A stretch of DNA of 64,000 bases from Desmodus rotundus (Eukaryota > Chordata > Mammalia > Chiroptera > Phyllostomidae), in the NCBI RefSeq assembly GCF_022682495.2, contig NC_071391.1:111707195-111771194 (forward strand), written 5' to 3'. Position numbers and translations under genes: made by a program. Below, in pieces: positions 35,300-47,079 of this stretch. The notes under the pieces were generated by a model. It had not been told where the DNA came from. It was given only the letters and a program-made list of their open reading frames with translations, and searched no databases. Positions within the stretch are counted from its first letter, which is position 1. Each line of letters opens with the position of its first letter.

Positions 35300-35515
35300 T
35301 TTTTAATTGTATTTTCACATTACCATTTAACACTCTTATACACCTTTCCCCCTGCAATCACCACACTGTTGCCCGTGTCCATGAGTCATTTTTCCTGTTT
35401 GCTTGATGCCTCCCCCGCCAACCACCCTCCCGTACGCATAGCTGCCATTCTGCCCTCTGTTTATGAGTCTGTCTCTATTTTGCTTGCTAGTTCAGCTTGT
35501 TCACTAGATTAACGC
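35300..35515 (-). mobile_element. L1 3' fragment, reverse orientation
   Basis: Same reverse L1 segment as 4535-4800: 'atttaacactcttatacacc', 'gcaatcaccacactgttgcc' and 'gtctgtctctattttgcttg'. The two copies come from one L1 subfamily. Confidence 0.8.
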
Positions 35516-35519
35516 TAGT

Positions 35520-36060
35520 TTGGCTTAATAGCACCAACAAATTTGAGTTATTCTCTGATTGTTAGAAGTATGTTTTAAAAGTAGAACTTCAAGTGAATCC
35601 TACCAACAGTTTATTAAACCTTTATGATCATCTACACTGAAATGATAAGAAATATGAACAAAAACATGGATTTAACTAAAACCAAAAAGAAATCTAAATA
35701 TATGCTTAAAATATATAGCTTTTCAGCTTCTTTTCTAGTTCCACAAAGGAAACATTGTCTTTAAAAGCAACTGAATATTCACATATTCAACTTGAAAAAT
35801 TATTCATATTTTCTTAAATTCTTTCATTCTGGCATTTATCTAATTCTTAAAATTGTATGGATTAGATGGGACTGGCATTATTACTTGACAAACAAGAATT
35901 GTGACACAAAATGGCGGGTTTGCATCAGGTCACACAAGTGGCTTTGTCAGAACTGAACCTCCACTGTCCTCAAGAAGTGCGTACGGAAACCCTCTTTGGT
36001 ATCTACACCACGGACTCCATTCGGTATATTAAAGGTCTTTCGAGAGAAATTCAGCCCCAA
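35520..36060. other. Unassigned intronic sequence
   Basis: No recognised feature. Confidence 0.4.
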
Positions 36061-36061
36061 A

Positions 36062-36115
36062 CATATATATGTATGTGTATACACACACACACACACACAT
36101 ACACACACACACACG
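36062..36115. repeat. (TATG)n/(CA)n microsatellite
   Basis: A short TATG stretch followed by two CA blocks separated by one T. Confidence 0.95.
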
Positions 36116-36182
36116 CTCTCATCTACATACGCAATTGTTGCACATTCACAGAGAATCATTTATCAACTGTTACCCACTGTGA

Positions 36183-36566
36183 TGGTTAGTTGAATGTGTC
36201 AGCCTGGCCGTGCCACATGACCCAGTCGTTCAATCAAGCACAAATACAGGTGCTGTTCTCAAGGCCTTTGTAGAGGTGGTTAAAATTTATAATGGTTGAC
36301 TTTAAGCACAGGAGATTACCATTAATAATGTGGTGGGCCTTAATCAATCAGGTGAAAGATCTTAATAGCAAAAACTGACAATTGCCAGAGGAGAAGAAGA
36401 ACCCCTGCCTTAAGACTGCTGCACCAACCCCTGTTTGAGTTCCCAGCCCACCAGTCTGCCCACTTCTTAGCCCCACAATCTTGGGAACAATTCTTAAAAT
36501 AAATATCTTAATATCTATGTGCATCTCCTAGTGGTTCTGTTTCCCTGGAGAAGCTCAACTGACATA
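36183..36566 (+). mobile_element. MaLR/ERVL-type LTR remnant
   Basis: 'atggttagttgaatgtgtca', 'ggtgggccttaatcaatcag', 'cccacaatcttgggaacaat' then 'tcttaaaataaat', and a closing 'tagtggttctgtttccctgg' follow a common mammalian LTR consensus end to end. AATAAA lies shortly before the 3' end. Non-coding. Confidence 0.65.
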
Positions 36567-36689
36567 CTGTACCTATCTTCTCTTTTAGTTGGCTTAGAAA
36601 AAAAAAAGAGAGAGAATATAGTTCCTACTTTGTTCTTTACGGAGGGGTTAGGACAGGCCTCTCTGAACAAGTGTTTTAAATTAGCATTT

Positions 36690-37113
36690 ATATAATGCTT
36701 ACTGTGTATCAGTTACTGATTTAAGTATTTTGCCTATGTCAACAACTACCCCATGTAATAGATACCATTATCATTCCCACTTTCCAGATGATGAAACTGA
36801 GGCCTATGTGAAATTAAGTAATTCACCTAACATCACACAGTTAGTAAACGATGGGATCAGGCTTCAAATGTAGGGTGTTTCTTTCCACAACCTGTATATA
36901 TTTTTAATGTGTATATTTTTTATTGATTTATAGAGAAAGAAATATCAATTTGTTGTTCCACTCATCCCATTCATTGGTGGACCCTTTTATATGCCCCGAC
37001 TGGGAACTGAGCCCACAATCTTGGGTTGTACTAGGACGAAGCTCTAACCAGCAGAGCTATCTGGCCAGGCCCATAACCTGTGCTCTTAATGATTGTGCTA
37101 TACTGCCTTTAAA
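36690..37113 (-). repeat. MIR SINE, reverse, split by a Ves SINE
   Basis: 36690-36895 is reverse MIR ('agatgatgaaactgaggcct', 'catcacacagttagtaaacg'). The remaining MIR head resumes at 37071-37113 ('cctgtgctcttaatgattgt', 'gctatactgcct'). The two parts are contiguous in the MIR consensus. Confidence 0.8.
36896..37070 (-). mobile_element. Ves-related SINE inserted in MIR, with target-site duplication
   Basis: In reverse it reads 'gcctggccagatagctctgc' then 'tggttagagc', a B-box-like 'ctcagttcccagtcggggca', and an A/T-rich tail. The flanks 'ccacaacctgt' (36885-36895) and 'ccataacctgt' (37071-37081) form an 11-bp duplication with one mismatch. The head differs from the other Ves copies and probably represents a distinct subfamily. 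Confidence 0.85.
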
Positions 37114-37114
37114 A

Positions 37115-38420
37115 CAAATGGATTTAGGATATATTGGATGGATTTGGAGCTATGCTGTTAAAATTACAACACGGCTTTGGATATGAGGAATCGGAAAAAA
37201 GGAATAATGAGTAACTCTCATGCTACTGACTTTAGCAACCAGGTTTTTAGTCCCATTTCTAAACGAGAAAAAAATGAGGGAAGGTGTCAAAAGTTTTGAG
37301 TGAGGGCAGTATTACGTGGAGTTATCTACAGCTAAGGTCCAGAAGTTAAAATTTTGGCATTTTTGGCATATAGAATGACATGATTGATAGAGAAGAAATA
37401 AGGTCTAGGCCTGAGCCTGGGACATTCAAATATTTAGAATTTTAAGATGTGGGACCAGAAAGAAGTAGGAGAAAAAGGTGGTACTGCTGGAGCAAAAAGG
37501 GGTAAGAAAAGAGGGTGGCTCAGGGGTGGTTGTCATCTCCATGTGATGCTATTGAGACACTGAGCAAGGATGCAGAGGGAAACATGGCCAGATGTGCCAG
37601 ACAGCCGAACCCAATGGCCCTGACCAGAGCAGGTTCCAAGGAGTGGTCAGCTGAAAGCCAGAAGAGTGTGGATGAAAAAGGGGCCACTCATATGTAGGAA
37701 ATCTATTATTTTTTAGCTTCTAGAAAATAGGTTTGTGATAGAGCAAGTATAGCCAAATATTAATGGCAAATTTAGGTGGTGGTTTTGCAGATATAGGGAT
37801 TCCCTGTAAAATTGTTTCAACTTTGCCATCTGTTTCAACATTTTCCCAAAAACATGATGTGAAAATGGATGAGAAGGATGGACAGCCATATTCAGGACTT
37901 TGGTTCCCTGGCCCAGGCTGGACAGTGGAAGCAAGAAGGGAAGAAATGCAGACACTGAGGAGGAAGCAAGCAGTTTCCACTGCATTGAAAAATGTTTTAT
38001 TTATTAAGCAGAGGGGGGTGCATTCTGGTTTTCTTATTCCTGGTGTAATTCTGGATCTATTATACTGCACAATAAAAATAGAAGTGATTGTGGAGTAAGA
38101 AAATTGAATAAGTGAGTATGGATTATGCCTCGAAAATTCTGTATTAAAAAAACCCAGAAAAGTGAGGCAGTTGTTGGAGGGGGGTTGCAATTAGGAAGTT
38201 GTTTGTTTTTGTGTGTGTGTATCTTAACATATCATGTTTGTGTACTGTTTGGACTGTTCCAATCGAAAGGAAGAAACAGACATTTCCGAGTGGGATGATC
38301 ACTCAAATGCAGTCCTCCAAAAGGGGACGGAGGGAGGGCCCGTGAGCTCCAGCAGAGGGACTAGCCTTTGGGAGATGAAGTAGCTGTGTGTTTGTTTGTT
38401 CCTTCCTTCCTTCCTTCCTT

Positions 38421-38465
<45 letters not shown>

Positions 38466-39250
38466 CCCATGGGAACATGAGAATAGATACACAGTATCAG
38501 TCACTGACTCTTGGTTTAAAAAGAGGCCATTCGTCCCCGGCCTTTCCTGTCTCATCTCCTCTTCATTTTAACTGGAAATCTGTTTTCAGCTTGCGATGGG
38601 TAAGATATCTGCCCAGCCGTGAAATGCTGGGGTGGCATCTCCATGATCCATTGTAAGATCTGATTCTTCCATTGCTCGTAAGTCACTCTAGAGGGCTGGT
38701 CTTCTGGGACCTTACGTAAGCACGCCCTTAACAAGATTCATCTTGGTTTTAGAAGCTTTTGCCTTGCCCCATTTATTTGGTTTTCCAAAGTAGAATCCCA
38801 TCTAGAAGCATGCTCCCTCAGTCTCACTTTCTGCGGGACCCCTGCTAATGAAGACCGCCTGGGCTGCCTCAAATTGCCAGCATGTATCATAATTAGGGAT
38901 GCATCCGCAAATCAGCTTCTTAGACAATCTTATCCTGTTGTTATTCAAGATGTTTATGTCAAATGCACTTTTGATTGCATTACAGACTTAGCTATTAGAG
39001 AGGAAATGCTTGATAACCAGGTTTCTTTCTTTATCTTTTTGTGGGAATATAGACTATTTCCTTTCAATGCATGGTTGGGGTCGGATGTTTAGTTTAAAGA
39101 ATTTCCCTTCAAACAGTGGATTTCAAATGAAATGGAGGTGATTTAGCAGCTTAGCTAAAAGATTGTATATTGTGATAACAAAGATCATAAAACTTTACAT
39201 TTACAACTGGTCTGTTAGAAAGCATAAGAGTCCGGTTGTAGCAAATACAG
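37115..39250. other. Unassigned intron with microsatellite
   Basis: Contains the compound microsatellite at 38397-38464. The rest is anonymous. 38870-39020 is raised as a conservation candidate under findings. The open frame at 37763-38098 on the plus strand, with a reverse frame over the same bases, has no recognisable domain. Confidence 0.4.
38389..38464. repeat. (GTTT)(TTCC)n(TG)n compound microsatellite
   Basis: Short GTTT units, then about five TTCC units and about 20 TG units. Likely length-polymorphic. Confidence 0.95.
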
Positions 39251-39254
39251 TGAC

Positions 39255-39475
39255 AATAACAATAAAGGCAATGGCCACCAGGCTTTAGAGCCTGCCGCGT
39301 GCTAGGTCTGACGGCAAATCCTCTACACAACGTCTCTAAATTCTGGGTGTGGTCACCCCCACTTAACTCAGGCAAGCACTTGTGCAGAGAGAGGAAGTGG
39401 CCTGCTCCAGGCACACAGCACATGCGGCATAACAACGGCAGAGCTGGGCTTTAAACTGGGTCTGCTGCAAAGCGG
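39255..39475 (-). repeat. MIR SINE, reverse orientation
   Basis: 'gagagaggaagtggcctgct', 'ccaggcacacagcac', 'gcagagctgggctttaaact' and 'gggtctgctgc' align with the reverse MIR core. Confidence 0.75.
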
Positions 39476-39479
39476 CTGC

Positions 39480-40185
39480 CGCCCCACTGGGCCCCTCCTG
39501 TCCCCTTGCCTGGCCTGGGTGCATAAGCACCCACAGCACGTCTGGGCACTAATGTGTATATGCATGAGCCACGTTCCTGCTCCTCTACATACAGTCTCTG
39601 ACCTTGCTTTCTTTCTTTTTCTCCTTGGATTTCTATTTTCTTTCTTACCGTGTTTTGTATATCCTTGAAAGCCTCTTTAAATCTTTTCTGTGACAGGCAA
39701 GAATGGTTTCACTTAGGCCAACAAGTTTGGACCTCAATAAACTGCACTGAAGGAAACAGCCCTGACTTGGCAATCTTCTAAACTAGATCCCTCATTTGAT
39801 ACACAGAGGTGTGATTTACCACTCTGAAAGGCGGGGTAAGAATAAGGATATTTCAGCCTCCACGTGGGGTTTGCTCTTGCCATTTTTGCTAAGCACGTCA
39901 GCAGAAGTGTTTTTTTAATTATTATTGCACTCACTTCAATTAACAACATATTAATATTGGATCATTAATTGTGACAAATGTACATCAGTAATGTTAGGTA
40001 TTAATAATAGGATGAACTGAGTATATGGGAACTTTCTGTACTACCTGAGAATCTGACATTATTCTAAAATAAAAAGTTTATTTTAAAAAATTATACAAGG
40101 TTAGGTGATTTTGTGTAGATTGAGTTTTCAATTCAATGGAGTAAATACCTAGATTTGAGTTAACTGGATTAGTTCTATGTAAAAA
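39480..40185. other. Unassigned intronic sequence
   Basis: No recognised feature; A-run near 40181-40194. Confidence 0.4.
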
Positions 40186-40189
40186 AAAA

Positions 40190-40640
40190 AAAAAGTCAAA
40201 CCATCTTTCAAAATAGATGTGTCATTTTGCATCTGAATGAATGAAAATACCTGTCATTCCACATCCTTGCTAATGTTCGCTATTGTCAATTTGGGAGATG
40301 TTATTGATTCTAGGAGTCATATAGTGAAATCGCATTGTTGCTTTCTTTAATTTGCATTTCCCTAATGACAAACGATGTTGAATTTTTTTCATATGCTTAT
40401 TTGCCATCTGTACCTTTTCTTTGATAACAGGTATGTTTGGGTCTTCATATATTTTTGAATTGTTTGTTCCTTTTTTATTGTTGATTTTTAAGAGTTCTTT
40501 ATGACAAGAAATTTATAAAATATGCAACTTAGAAACATTTTCTCCCAGCCTATGTCTTGTCTTCATTGTCTTTCATAGAGAAAATATTTAAAATTTTAAT
40601 ATTAGGCTCTACACAAATTGATTCTTTCATGCATCAAGCT
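40190..40640 (-). mobile_element. Old L1 ORF2 fragment, reverse orientation
   Basis: 'cattccacatccttgctaat', 'aatttgcatttccctaatga', 'ttcatatgcttatttgccat' and 'cattttctcccagcctatgt' match the reverse complement of L1 ORF2 C-terminal sequence. Heavily diverged. Confidence 0.85.
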
Positions 40641-40769
40641 TTGGTCATCCAATTTTTAAATCATACTTTTCTTAGTCTGCTATCACTCTGCTTATTTTTT
40701 TTACTTATTAATTGCCTGTTTCAACTCAGAGTGCAGTAGTCCTATAGTCACAGAATGTTTTTTTTTATT

Positions 40770-40850
40770 CTATATTCCCAGCACCCAAAATAGTGCCTGT
40801 GCATAGTAAGTACTCAATAAATAGCTGTTGTTGATTAGTCAATTAATGCA
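40770..40850 (+). repeat. MIR/L2 3' tail fragment
   Basis: 'atagtgcctgtgcatagtaa' followed by 'gtactcaataaatagctgtt' is the common 3' tail of MIR and L2. Confidence 0.65.
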
Positions 40851-41131
40851 CATGAACATTGTTTTATATGAATGCACATGAATAATGTTTTAAATGAAAT
40901 ATGGATAATAATACTTCAATGACTAACAGAATGATGTTGAGAGAATATATGCAAAATGTCTTATGAAGGAAGTGGCGGACAATAAATAGGGGCTACTGTT
41001 ATTCTTGTGAAAGATAATGGCATTTTCAAAAGCCAAGGGCTTCAGAGAGAGGGGTGAAAGAATAGAATCTGCCATCATCTCCTAATATGTTGCAACAAGG
41101 GCCAAACAAAGAACTCCAGGTTGACACCGAG

Positions 41132-41397
41132 CGGTGATTTTCAGATTTTCAACCACTGTACTACAAATATTTTTAAAACATGAAATCCCTGCCTATTTAG
41201 TCAGGGGCACTGACCTCTTTTCCCTTAGAATGTTAAATAAAAAAATGAACAGCCAACATGACGATAGCCATCTGGTGTGCATGAATCAAAATTATACCTA
41301 TTTTTTGTCAGATAAGAAAAATATGTTTTTGGTGTGTCATAGAATTTTAGCGATGAGATGGTATGTGCCATGAGATGCAGAAGGTTGAAAATCACTG
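41132..41397 (-). mobile_element. Bat-type non-autonomous hAT element, copy 2
   Basis: The ends 'ggtgattttcagattttcaa' and (reverse complement of the right end) 'cagtgattttcaacc' are hAT-like inverted termini. The interior shares 'tcaggggcactgacctcttt', 'gatagccatctggtgtgcat' and 'gaatcaaaattatacctatt' with the copy at 18.7 kb. No transposase is encoded. Likely mobilised in trans. Confidence 0.8.
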
Positions 41398-41399
41398 AC

Positions 41400-43840
41400 A
41401 AAGGGTATTCTTGAGCCCTCAACTGGGCCTTCAAACTTTGGCATACAAATGTATTTTATTTAGTCAAATATATGCAACAGTTAAAAGTTCTGTCAATGTT
41501 AAAATCAGTTTCAATGAAAAAAAGACAAACTAATTAACGATGGTGTATATAAAGGTATAATGAACTCAGACTATTAGTGATTTTCAATCTTTGAAAACAT
41601 TAGGATGTATTTGGGGTACTACTTAGAAATAGATATTCATTCTGAGCCTTGCCACACTGAATCTAGGTTTGGCCTAAGCCCAGAGATTTTAATTTGATAT
41701 ATATCTCCCATCCTCAGCCAGGTGTTTCTGAGCCAGGTGGTTTGTGAACTTCTCTAAGAAACCCTTGGAAAGGAAGCCTTGATGTGGAAGGAGAGGAGGA
41801 ACCATGGGAATGGCAGTGAGCAGCAGTGGGCGGACACAGCAGGGCTTCATCGGATCCCCAGCTCAGCCGCACCCCGAGACACCTGCCAGTGCAACTTCAA
41901 GGTCTGCCCCTGGGTGAACTGATAAATGTGCACTTTATTATATTACTTGAAAAAATATTATTTTAAAAACTAATGGATCTAGACTTAGCAAAGTCCAAGC
42001 GCAGAGAGAGGAGATCATAGAAGTGAGTTCTCTTTCCCTCTGTAGCCTAGGATCTGCCTCTCAAATGCTCATTTTCTGTCACAGAATTCTTTCCTGCCCT
42101 GAAGCTGAATCCTGTCAGTGCAGACCTGCTCACCTAGCCTCCAACCACAGAGGAGTGAAACCTCACCCCCTGACCAATAGGACTCCACCTCAAAACCCAG
42201 TACCACCCACTCAAGGGTGGTCAGCAGCAGAGCACAGAAAAGGAAGTCCAGCATCTCTAGGACACACAAGCATTCAGGATGCAAAAGGTAGAGGCACAAA
42301 GTAAGGAATACTTGAGAAAAAGAACAAGCAGAGAAGTAGAAGCATTTTAATACCCTTAGCTCTCCTCCGAGAGGCAAACTTCTGCGGAAAGTGCTGTAGG
42401 AGCCCTCTTCCCACTGTGGCGCTTTAATAGGGATGCTGGAGGGGAAGTGGCAGGACTATGTGGCAGCAGAAGCTTGTTGGGCAGGGAAATGGCCTCTGAT
42501 CGGATGTCAGCTGAGGAGTTCAGACAACTGATATGGACTGGGTTTCAGCTGGACCAGCTCAACCTACCGGCACCACATCCCACCTCTGAAGTGGGGCGGG
42601 GGGAGAAAGCCACCAGGTCATCAGGAAGCACAGGCGAACCTCTCTTCAGAAATGTGAGAACACCTTTCTGTCTCCCGGTACTATTCATTCTCAGTCTTGT
42701 TCTGTCTGTCTCAGCTTACTGGTCCTCAGTTACTCAATAAATATTGATAGGGTAAATAAATAATATCAGTGGAACTAGTTGATATTACTATATCACTCCA
42801 CATTTGAGATGTGTCAAAACAAAGAAAAGCCTAAATGGGCAGTGGATGCTGTTACACTATTAAATGGACCTACTAATTGCTAAATATGAACAGCAGTGAC
42901 TATCTTTCAAAGGACAGCCTTTGGATCTACTTTAAATCTAAGAAGATTCACAAAGACAATATGTGAGCGTCCCCCTGCTAGCAGATGGAGTTACACACCA
43001 AATAAACAAATTAAATAAAAAATTCTTAGACAGTAAAGCCTGTTATAAATTGATCTTTTTAGCTGCATCCAAGGAAAGCATAACAGTCAATTGTATTCAA
43101 TAAATAAAATGCCTTAGAAATATATGAGAGAAGGACATGGATGCCAATGACAGATACAGATATTTTTAAAAATCTGCAATAGTGGTCAAATATCAGATAT
43201 CCATGGTCCATTAAAACTACCTCCTCTTTATGCTCAAAACAATTGAGATAATTTCATCCAATCTGCTGTGGTTCTCATGCTTTCTACAAACCCATTTTTG
43301 GGTAATTTCTCCTCCCTACTCCCTACCAGTTTTCCAGATAAAGAAATGTCACATCTGTATTACCTCATGCTACCAACCTGACTTTATTCCTTTGTTTCTA
43401 CAATTGCTCTCTCCACTGGCTCCCTCCACTGACCTATGCTCCGATATCTCTGACTGGAGTCAAATAAAATAAGTAAGCAAGCAACCAATTGTAGTCTTTG
43501 CTTGTCCTTAATGTTTCTCCTATTACTCTTCTATTTCTCTCCTTCCATCCGTGACAATCTTCTGAATCATGCATTAAGTATTCATTATGCACCAGGCATT
43601 GAGCCAGGCTTCAGAGATACACAAAATAATTATAACACATGGTTTCTTCTTAGAGTCCCAAATATCTGCAGGAGCAAAATGAACTACTTGCGGGAGATAG
43701 TTCATTGATGACCCAAGAAGGGTATGGTTCCCTTTCCTGCGTGCATCCTTTACTTCACCGTCTGCTCTGTTCTTTGAGCATCTATTCCTTCTTTATATTT
43801 AGCCATTGTCCCTGTAGCTTCCGGAAAATGCACATTTTAA
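41400..43840. other. Unassigned intron, part LTR-like
   Basis: 41985-42745 is relatively GC-rich, contains several open but unrecognised frames and ends with 'tactcaataaatattgatag', so it may be an LTR-type repeat. This is not established. 43565-43615 resembles an L2/MIR tail ('tattcattatgcaccaggca'). No gene identified. Confidence 0.35.
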
Positions 43841-43849
43841 ATATAATTA

Positions 43850-44620
43850 ATGACAACTTCTTAGCAAAATCCAAGGGATTTTCTTATTGTTCATCTTCCA
43901 TGATCTCAGAAGAATTTGACATAATTGCATCAATATTCCAGCATCTGCACTGATCACTATCTCATTTGCAACACACTTCCCTGAATTTCAAGACTCGGTA
44001 CTCTTGGCTCTCTGGTCACATTTGAGCTATGCCTTACTGATCTAATTTATTTCTGTTCCACCTTTCCATCTTTTTGGCTTTTCTCCCAAAAATTATATCT
44101 ACATCCTTCTATTCTTATCTCTCTCTTTATTGGCAAATACTCAAAGAAAGCTCTGTCTCTGAAAGCTTCATTTATCAACTCCAGAGACTTCCAAATTCCT
44201 CTCATTCCCCAAAGCTCCATTTCCATAGCTTTAACCATCTGCTAGGCAGCTCCCCTCATTCATCAATGTTTAAAATCAAATCAGTTCTCTGTTCATCCCT
44301 GTCACCTCTTAAGATGTACCAATTAAGTTGTCCTGGGCCAAAACCTTAGAATAAATGTTCGCTCCTCTCTTTCCTTCAACAAGTGGCAACTCTTTTACTC
44401 TTTTTTTGCAATGCCTCTAACATCTAGTTTCTTATTCCTGTTCCCTTTGCCACTACCTCAATCCTAAACTTTCAAAGTATTGTGTTGTATTTTTCTTGCA
44501 ATATTACAATAACACCCTAACAATGTCTGAGTCTAATCTTTCTCTGATTTAGTCAGCTTTTCATGGAGTTGTCAAATTAATCTTTCTAAAATATCACTTA
44601 AGTGGATAGAAACCAACAAC
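43850..44620 (+). mobile_element. L2 LINE fragment
   Basis: Pyrimidine-rich text follows L2 ORF2: 'tttgacataattgcatcaat' parallels the 'tttgacactgttgaccactc' region, 'ctgtctctgaaagcttcatt' and 'aaagctccatttccatagct' follow, and 'attaatctttctaaaatatc' parallels 'agtgatctttctaaaacgca'. Fully degenerate. Confidence 0.6.
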
Positions 44621-44624
44621 TTAA

Positions 44625-45760
44625 CTAATGTTTTTCTCTCTCCCTTCCTCTCTAAAAGCAATGAAAACATCTCCTTGGGTGAGAATAAAACAAATCTGAA
44701 AATGAAGATGGGCAATATTAAAACATTTGTCATCTATTGATGCTGAATTTTTTTTAAAGTGGCACTACTTTTGATTATTTGATTTAAAAAAGCAAAAACA
44801 ATTCAATAATAAAAGACCACTTCTAATAGATTCAGTTCCTACACTACACATTTTTTTAATAAGTAAGAATGTAAGGATGCTAAAGCCCCTTTAAAGGAGG
44901 AAATTGTTTTTAAATGTGAGTTTTTCCATAATTTCTGACTATCACCTTACATACTAGAAAGAAAAATTGTGATAGAAAGAAAGATACTGTTTTTTAAAAT
45001 TTCCCATAACTAAATACTCCTGTCCTACTCCTCACTGTTCCTCTCATGTTCCATTCTCTCCCCATCTCAATGAAAATCAACTCTTGCTCTTGTTTGTAAA
45101 CAAAACCCGGGTAATGGCCAAACAGGAAAACTGGGCAAAGCCAGACAGTGTAAGGAGATCACACAGTAACGAGTATGGGCACAGGATTGGAAGGAGAGCC
45201 TGAGGGCTGTTGTTGGGGAGGAGAGGCACCTTCCACACATGCCAGGCCACCGAAGGGTATGAGAGATATTGAAGAGTGACAGAAACAGGAGATAGGAATT
45301 TTGCAAGGGAAATGCTTGTCATTTCATGTAATATAGTAATGTCGCTTTGAACTGGACGCTGTTCAGAGAAAGAGACAAGTGAAGGTGAGTGTTATACAGG
45401 TGACACGTAGGTGCCATTTCTGATGCACGATTTTTCTGTAATGAGAAATGAATACGAATGATATAGGGGGAGTTTAAAATATTCTCTAGAAAGAGTCACC
45501 ACTGTAAGCTGTCCTAAATTAGCATCTGTAAAAGTTCTCGCTCTAACATTACCAGGGAAGTACAGCCAAAAACTGCCAAAAACACCATTTTGTATACAGG
45601 TCAAGAAAACAAAAATATTAATTTCTACAAAAGGTATCATACTAACTTCCTGCAAGAAAAAAATAAGGGAAAGCTGAGGTTGTTGAAGAAACTAAAAGGG
45701 AAAATACATCACTGTAAATTACAATTCTTCGAGGAAGTAGCCTAGGGACCAAAACCCTCT
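44625..45760. other. Unassigned intronic sequence
   Basis: No recognised feature. Reverse frames at 45067-45322 lack family motifs. Confidence 0.4.
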
Positions 45761-45764
45761 CCAC

Positions 45765-45880
45765 TGGGGACGGTCCACTCTTGAGTGTGGTAATGGTTTC
45801 ACAGTGTATGCATTTGTCAAAACCTATCAGACTGTACGCTTTAAATGTGTGCAATTGATTATAGAAGCCAACCTGGAAAA
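45765..45880 (+). mobile_element. L1 3' UTR fragment
   Basis: 'gtggtaatggtttcacagtg', 'tatgcatttgtcaaaaccta' and 'ctttaaatgtgtgcaattga' match a mammalian L1 3' end. A purine-rich GAAAA tract follows to about 45920. Confidence 0.75.
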
Positions 45881-45929
45881 AAAAGAGAGAAAGAAAAGAA
45901 AAGAAAGAAGGAAAAGAAATTATCCAGGC

Positions 45930-46290
45930 TACAGATGCATGAAAACAAACACGTGTCCCCCTATAGTTCAGAAGGAACACCAGTTTTCAATAACCTTACA
46001 CGTAAACACTTGTCTAAGGTTACACGTCACTAAAACACACACACACATATACTCCATCCACACTGAATAAAATACGTCAGTGTTAGCATTACAAGTTAAA
46101 GTAACATTTACATTAGTAAAATGAAAAGGAAGTGAACTTGCAGGGGGATAAGGTGGCCGCCTGCAGAAGGTGCTGGCTGTGGCGGAAAGAGGGTTGCTAT
46201 TTCCCGGGGCTGAATATCCAGTTGTGCATTTTAGAGTTGGTAGGTTTATAAGAAGAAAGAAAAGAGAACTTTCATTCATGTATACCTTTT
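45930..46290. other. Unassigned intronic sequence
   Basis: Short CA run at 46035-46047; otherwise nothing recognised. Confidence 0.4.
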
Positions 46291-46293
46291 TTC

Positions 46294-46590
46294 ACTCTCA
46301 ACAAATGTTTATTGAAATTTTATGAGTACCGAGCTTTGCAAATCATTGATCAGCAAAAGACACACGGTACGGTCTCTATCTTTGTTGATTTGTACTTTGG
46401 CAAGAAAGAAAGTTATCATGCCAGGCAGCCCACAAATACTAAACTATCCTATGCAGTGATGAGGAAAAGAGCCACGGCAGGAAGGGATTCCCTGGGCAGG
46501 GGTACTGTCAGCTGGGAAACGCGGAAGGAGTCACCCTTAGCTATGTGGTAGGAAACAGCATGCACAAAGGCCCTGGGGCAGCTAAAACAT
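46294..46590 (+). repeat. L2-like repeat fragment
   Basis: 'ctcaacaaatgtttattgaa' opens the block, and 'catgcacaaaggccctgggg' closes it. Both occur in this order in old L2-associated repeats, with anonymous sequence between. Confidence 0.55.
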
Positions 46591-46849
46591 GATTTCTTTT
46601 GAATAACTGAAATGAGAATTCATCCATTTCAGAGATATTCAGGAGTTAAAATCTACGGGACTTCATAGTACATTATATCTGGAAAAAGAGGGAAACGACA
46701 AGAATGATATACCAAGATTTCTGCAATGTGCAACTGGATATATATGTGTGGCCCTTAGAGGTAAAAAATACAGGAGGGAGGCCAGGCTGGGGAGAAGATT
46801 TCTGTTTTAATTTCATGGTGCCTTAGAATTTTCAGCTACAGACGACAAA

Positions 46850-47075
46850 CAGACAAATGCTTTGAGAAGGTGGCCTAGGGACCAGAGGTTGCCAGGGGCT
46901 AGGGAGACAGCAAAGTGGGGAGCTTTTTGTAATAGGGACACAGTTTCAGTTCTGCAAGATGAAAAAGTTCACGCAACAAAGTGAATATATTTTACATTAC
47001 TGAAGTGTACACTAAAAACAGGGAAGTGGTACATTTTATTTTTATATATTTTAAGACATAATTTTTAAATACAGT
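46850..47075 (+). mobile_element. Old L1 3' end
   Basis: 'accagaggttgccaggggct', 'agtttcagttctgcaagatg', 'acaaagtgaatatattttac' and 'actgaagtgtacactaaaaa' match L1MC/MD-like 3' ends. Confidence 0.8.
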
Positions 47076-47079
47076 GAAT

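Noticed and set aside
37763..38098. 111-codon plus-strand frame, with a 156-codon reverse frame on the same bases
   Set aside because: No domain, signal or splice context recognised; frames of this length are expected by chance across 64 kb.
42447..42740. 97-codon plus-strand frame starting MAGLCGSRSLLG
   Set aside because: Despite a plausible-looking start, it has no recognised domain and lies in an LTR-like anonymous block ending in AATAAA. Insufficient evidence for a gene.
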